Assembly: GCA_022818135.1 (NCBI GenBank)
Contig: JAFMSR010000017.1
Location: forward strand, 17,527,813 to 17,591,812
Reading direction: 5' to 3'
DNA: 64,000 bases
DNA from: Saxidomus purpurata
Lineage: Eukaryota > Mollusca > Bivalvia > Venerida > Veneridae
Position numbers and translations under genes: made by a program. Under the pieces are notes generated by a model. The model saw only the letters and a program-made list of their open reading frames with translations, ran no database searches and was not told the origin of the DNA. Shown piece by piece: positions 58,291 through 64,000 of the stretch; position 1 is the stretch's first letter; the number at the start of each line of letters is the position of its first letter.

Positions 58291-59208
58291 ACCTTCCTCA
58301 GAGAAGTTTAAAATCTAACCAAATGTTTACTTAACTACTATTATGGTGCATTATGAAATATTACAAAGTTATTATTAATGATAACTAACCAAGTCTCCAA
58401 AATATAATGATGAATAGAAAAAGTTGCAAAACAAACTAAATACAAAATTCTTAAACCTGTCAGAAAGAAACTCCACTGTATGACGTCTGTTCTAATCTCT
58501 AAGAATAGACATTTTAGATCATTGTGGAAACCGTGTTGCTATTTATACAGGGTTCCCACTTTTTCCGGAAAGAAATTCTAGGACTTTTCCAGGATGTTTT
58601 GATGAAATTCAAGCACCAAAACAGCATTTGTATTGCCATTTTATTAATTCAACATGTCTTTCAAACTACCTTATTCCAAGGATATTTAAGTATTAAACTT
58701 CAAATTATGAACTTATATACAAGGAAATGTTAAACTGTAAACATCAAGTCACTTATTCAGATTAAGTCCAAGAATTCAATTTAGGAAAACTTCCCCACAA
58801 GTCTGAAACATCAAATTTGAACTAATTCACACCTATACAAGTTGTATACAGTAGAATTTCTGTTCGCACTGCTATTAAAAAATCAAAGCGCTGAAGACGC
58901 TGGATTTGATTGTGTATTCAAAATATTTGTCCTTTATTTTGTCGTGACAGCTAGTTCAGGCTGTAACCTTTATTAGTGAAGGCTATACCAGTTGGTAATA
59001 AGATCTGAACAGAATGCAACAATTATAAATCGTATTTTGGATTGAATTGTCTCTGTTTCTATTCCTGGTACACATAGACAGCAGGGATTTTCACTGTACT
59101 CAACAGAATGTTTTCACTTACAGTTCTACTGTCTAAAATCAGACACTGGTCGAGCACCTAGTTAGTAGTTACGGCGCTTCGATAACACAAACGGGCAGGC
59201 AATAGCAC

Positions 59209-59895
59209 CAGGGTTCAAATTTAGACACGCATACTCGCTAAAATCGAGTGGGAATTTAGAATAGCGAGTGGCTGTAAAACAAACTCGCATCTTTTAGCGA
59301 GTCAATAAAATGCCAGCCAAATCATTTAAATGTCATAATTTACGAGAAAAATCTGACTGTAAATAAAGTTAAAAATATTCATGAAAATGTAGTTTCAGTT
59401 GTATCTGGGTCGATAACAGTCCTAAAAATAGATCGCCGTTTCCATAGTCGATCATTTCGGAACCCTCGGACAGATACGCTAAATGACGCTATCTGCGTAA
59501 CGATGGTTCCGATTGGTTAATAAATCTAGAAACTAAAATTAGACTACAGGATTCCCCAAAACATTGGTGACCTTCATGAATCATCGTACAATCGCCGTAC
59601 ACTTGCATAAAATGTCGCAGAAAATAACAAGTTCCTTGAAACAATCGGCGACAGCGCCTAACGAAACTATCGAGACTAGTGGAAGTGCGCCCAAAAAATC
59701 AAATAATTTGGATGAAAAGCCAGCGAGCGCCAGGCTAAAAACGGTACAAAAATGGCAACGAGAACTGAATGTTGACCTCTAGGTAATAAAAATCGTTGTT
59801 TGATTTTAGCTAGTAGCTTTTTTATTTAGCTAGTGAACTAAAAAACCACTAGCTAATTTTGGCTAGTAGAAAAAAAAAGCTAAATTTGAACCCTG
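59209..59895. mobile_element. hAT-like TIR element, 687 bp, with target duplication
   Basis: Perfect 15-bp inverted ends 'cagggttcaaattta' and 'taaatttgaaccctg', flanked by 'atagcac' on both sides (59202-59208 and 59896-59902), with the eighth base differing. CAGGG ends and a 7-8-bp duplication fit hAT-type elements. It contains a short open frame (see 59564-59782). Confidence 0.88.
59564..59782 (+). pseudogene. Transposase N-terminal fragment in the TIR element (tentative)
   Basis: 72 codons with a Lys/Ser/Thr-rich start and 'ASARLKTVQKWQRELNVDL' at the end. That end resembles the linker before the first domain of transposase-derived zinc-finger proteins, from memory. No catalytic domain remains. 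It could equally be a chance frame within the element. Confidence 0.35.
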
Positions 59896-60149
59896 ATAGC
59901 ACTGATCAATAAGGGGATCAATTTATTGTGCAGACTGACAAAGTAATAATGTGTATCTATAATGCCACAATATGCATTTATAGAATGAATATGGTTGAGA
60001 CCAGGAAGAAACGATGTTCAAATGTTTTTCTGCAGTCACTGATATGTATTTTAACAAAATACAGCCGTGGCCATAAGTGTACAGCATTTCCCGATAGTAT
60101 AGTTTCATACAGAGACGTTTTACACTAGCTAAAATCCGATACAACTTTA

Positions 60150-63100
60150 AGTGGAAGATTCTATTATAAATAACCGCTCAAAATAGGGGTGTACCATATA
60201 CCAAAGTAGCCAGGTATCGATCGATAAATACAACGTGTACTACCCGACCTTTAGTGTGAGTTGCATTGTTTTAAAAAAAAGTATTTACGTTCAAAGTTTG
60301 TAATTAAATAAACACATCTCAATGCTGTTTAATTTCACAAAATTCGTAACAAAGTTGAAACGGAAATATAGTATAATAATAGGTACTTTCCGTGACTGAA
60401 TAGAATACGATCGCACATCTTGAAAATTTAGAATCTAACTTCAAACATTATTTTAAAACGATAATATTACAATCCCATCCTTACGGTGTCAATGTATAAT
60501 GGACAAATTTAAATAGATCTGTACAGGTATTTACGAGCATGAAGAGTGACATCGATGAGTGTACAGAAATTTTCCCGAGACCTTCATATGCAGCTCCCCG
60601 GAATGTGATCGAAAGAGTACAAAAGTTATTCTTTAACGTTTCTTTTTGTTTGTACTCGTGTGTACAAGTTATTACATACATCACGGACCTATATACACAA
60701 CGAAATTTTCCGATATGTGATATTCGGCAGGTGTATATAGGTCCGTGCATACATGAAGTAAATTCTGAGACTGTCTTGTGATTTCACCAACTTGCGCGCA
60801 GCCAGTGAGTTGATATGTCATAGAACTGTTACACTTATTATTATCATAATAATGTATGTGTGTAGCCAATGACACTGAAAATAAATTTGCATGCGAGAGT
60901 AACAGTCACGCTGACGACATGTACATTGTAACGTTCTAGTTGGAAACAAAATGTGCCTGTCAAAAGCCGCATGATTCAGTTTTTAATCACAGTCACATAG
61001 TTTGTCGTTTTCCCGTCGTTTTATTGTAATGAAACTCGTTAGTATATGTTTTCTTTATCATTGATTCTATGTTTCTACATCAAAACATAAAGTAAAAATA
61101 TATAAGTTAAAGAGTGATAACATGTTCTCGCTGCACAACATGATGCTATCAAGTTTGGTCAATGAACATTAACAAATTTCCATATTTTCATCATGTATAA
61201 TACATGTACATATTAATGAAATAAACAAATTGTATATGAGATAAAATAACCCGTCTGCCATGTCTGTCGTTTCATTTTCATGTTCAAATTTTGTTAATTT
61301 GAATTTTTTTCCGAGACTCATTAACCCAAACTCTTTCCTGAAAATAAAATGATAGGAGAAGCCGTAGGCTTTCAAGGTAAAATGAAAAGTTTCGTGTTCA
61401 CTGCCGGGCTGGCATTACATGTAGACTAGAAATATTGATTTCACAGAAAAGACATTTCAATTTTGAACAAAGATTTTGGCAGGCAGGTAAATTTGTCAGA
61501 AGCCAAATACGGCAAAAGTGTTTGAATAGATAACAAGTGCTGCGACTTATTATTATTATGATCAATTTCGGAAAAAAACATTTTCTTCTCATTTTGGTAA
61601 AACATGGACAGTTCAATGTGAAAAAGGCATTTTATGAAAGAGGTATCATATGATCATCAATTATGTAGGATGGCGTACTGCACTTTTAATTAAAATTAAG
61701 CAGCTAATACTATTCGTTATATCTTTAGAACTGAATTGTACAAATATTGTCATACACATAAAGACAATTCAAACAAGGCTTGAGAATATGCACCCAAAAC
61801 AGGGATTTCGGTTTTATCTAAAAAATGTATAGCATGACTTCATTAGATACTAGTTCTAGCGTAAAGTCCCGGGAACATAATACATTTATAATAAGTAGCG
61901 ATTTAGATTATCAGCAAGAGCTATATTGAATCATTCACAAAGAAATGACCCCTGCCCCTGAATCACTGCAATGTAAAATTATATATATTTTCTCCCATAT
62001 AAACAACATCTCGGCGGATTGTAGCTACTTCAGACCGTTTTGGATTTTTTGCAATGGACTCAAAATATTACAAATACTCATATCACACGATAATATAATA
62101 ATGTGTTTCATTTTCTTATTTTGGATTACAGACACCTTCGTGTGACCTCGTAAGAAACCTCGAGTTTACGGGTTCAAACTCTGGTTATGAAGATTGGTTT
62201 TGCGGCACAACCTGTCAACAAATATAATTGAGTAACACGGATATTTCATACTGACCTTGAATTGGGTACAAGCTACGCTTTTTTGACCTCTCGGGATAAA
62301 CTGAGGTGCAAGCCTCACGACTTTGTGTATCACGGCTTTGAGAAGCTATCTTTGGTAACAAATTACACCGACTCATATGATCTGTTGCTTCAAAACTTTC
62401 TTAACTCTATGCCGCTACGCCAATTTTACAGAAAACAGACTGGTGATTGGACAGTGCATAAACTGCCACATGTAGTTACTTTCCGGGTCATGTACAGTAA
62501 ATGCAAACTGGCTGAGATAGAGATTGTTCAGATTTTTTTTTTTTTGAATCATAAATTCTTGACAAGTCCACTAAAAATAGTCGAGAGGTTAAGATCGCCG
62601 GTCAGTTTTTTATGTCACGCTAATAACGTGAATAGTTTAGAAAAACGACACTGTCTTTCGGAGGATGAAGTATTTGACTAAATTGTCAATCACTAGCGAT
62701 TTTAAATCCGCTGAAATCTTTTTACCTTGTGCATAAGATCTGCCACATTTACTTGTCTTCATTTTGTATTTAATGACGTAAAGAAATGTTTAAATTTAAG
62801 CACATGTACTAACGACGTGAATGTACTAACGACACCCCTATTTTAAGCGGTAATTTTATAATGGATTCTCCCACTTTATGTATCGACAGATGTATCGTTT
62901 TTTGTAAGAAAGAAAGGTGTATAGGCGTAGTTAAACTAATATGAAATGCTGCAGATCAATGGCCACGGCTGTAGCTCATTCGATGCGTTTCAATATAACG
63001 AGGCCTGCAGTCGAATATATGGTAAATTGCCTTCTACTTAAAACAATTAGCACCTATGAAATATAACAGATCGTTTTTTAAACAATGACATTAACGTACA

Positions 63101-63870
63101 TGTATCCTAACACTTGTTTTCTGTTTAAGTAGCTCACGCGTATTTCTAATACATGTAGGAACGCAGACTAGCTCACGCCAGGTCCGCAGAATAAACATAT
63201 CAGCAATAAGGAAAGTTATAATTACGTCCCTTGCCGCGCATTGATTAAAATTTATGAATGGATGGATATAATCGTAAAAAGAGAATGTGTAAACATGCGT
63301 TTAATATCCCTGGCTGATCAACATATTTCATTCTTTAAAATCACGATCAGGGTAAAACATTTTGTTGTCACAGAAACTCCAAAACATATGACCGTCGACG
63401 CGCAAAAATGTACCTTCGGACATTTGTTACGTTATTCGACAAAAATTGATAAAAAAACCCATAAAATTTACATTTTTGTCACCCTCTTTAAATGCAAAAC
63501 CAATGTTAAAAACTGATAGCCACTAAATTTTCCTCAACAGAAACATACTATTGGTTTCAAAATCCTCCAAGACCATTACTATGGCAACAGCGATTTAAAA
63601 TGATTCTTTTTTTATTTTGGCTATACCCTATGAAAAAAGGCATATCGTGGAAAGAAGACAAAAAATAGTTCACCAGATATATTTATTGAAAGAGTATATA
63701 ATGTTGCAACAAAAAATAAATGATGCTGTTAGGAAATGATTACCGGAATAGTTTACTGCCCATGTAAATAGAAGTGAATTTGACGTCAAAGTGTGGTATG
63801 TGACGTCATTTTTAGAGTGAACAATGACGCCTTAGGTATACTTTTTCAAAATGTTGTAGTGTTGTATGTA
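60150..63870. other. Intron or upstream DNA of the zinc-finger gene
   Basis: No BTB-like or other recognisable exon on either strand. The longest open frame, 62262-62681 (+, 139 codons), has no domain I recognise and no clear splice or promoter context. Confidence 0.5.
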
Positions 63871-63873
63871 CTG

Positions 63874-64000
63874 CAGTGTTCCCACTCTCGTAAATTATTA
63901 CGTAAATCACGCAAAAAAAATAAATATCGCGCAAATAATTTTCACCACGTGCGAGATCGCGCGCGTACGAAAATGCAGAGGAAGAATAGGTTCAGCTGGA
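63874..64000. mobile_element. Truncated-by-window copy of the 55075-55684 TIR element
   Basis: Begins 'cagtgttcccactctcgtaa' and matches the reverse complement of the right end of the 55075-55684 element to the window edge ('ggttcagctgga'). Confidence 0.85.

Noticed and set aside
58545..58625. Element end 'cagggttcccactttttccg'
   Set aside because: It looks like one end of a TIR element, but no inverse end was found nearby; too little to define a feature.
62262..62681. A 139-codon plus-strand frame as a gene
   Set aside because: No recognisable domain, no clear start or splice context, AT-rich; length is within what chance can give in 64 kb.

Overview
The window is AT-rich, intron-rich animal nuclear DNA. 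It carries single-exon islands with GT..AG borders, tRNA-derived SINE-like repeats, a non-LTR retrotransposon remnant, terminal-inverted-repeat elements and many minisatellites. Several dispersed sequences (the 'aacaag + short palindrome' elements with internal ~100-150 bp units, and the 'tataccccc...gggggtata' tails) are of the kind I associate with bivalve mollusc genomes. I infer a bivalve; the species cannot be named from the sequence.

Layout. (1) 1-9778, minus strand: nine exons of a homolog of vertebrate C8orf34, from the start codon (9778) to an internal exon (1474). All splice phases agree. The 3' end lies left of the window. Its introns hold minisatellites and tandem-unit elements. 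(2) 9779-17700: gene-poor, with a broken reverse-transcriptase remnant, low-complexity DNA and a GC-rich 40-bp minisatellite. (3) 17773-25168, plus strand: a convincing first coding exon in a 'CAAGATGGCGGC' context and one possible 42-nt second exon of an unrecognised gene, with a GC-rich minisatellite and a SINE between them. (4) 27338-28467: a SINE, a 33-bp GC-rich minisatellite and a 500-N assembly gap that starts inside that minisatellite. (5) 29027-57574, minus strand: one large gene made of an 822-nt shared exon (Ser/Pro-rich, acidic, SUMO-type motifs) followed by eight alternative terminal exons, each ending in a stop codon and each encoding one pair of C2H2 zinc fingers. All eight begin in the same splice phase, which fits the donor of the shared exon. 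This is the architecture of insect lola-type genes. The BTB domain expected at the N terminus is not in the window and would lie to the right of 64000. (6) 57575-64000: intron or upstream DNA with TIR elements, one with a clear target-site duplication.

The main biological result is region 5: one transcription unit that can put any of eight two-finger DNA-binding modules on a common N-terminal part. Recognition-helix residues vary between modules at position 3, while position 6 of finger 1 is always Arg and position -1 of finger 2 is Arg in seven of eight. The last module's 3' end appears to have seeded a 33-bp minisatellite. The other notable theme is a set of unrelated-in-sequence repeat elements that share one layout: internal tandem units, then a GC-rich microsatellite, then a short terminal inverted or hairpin tail.
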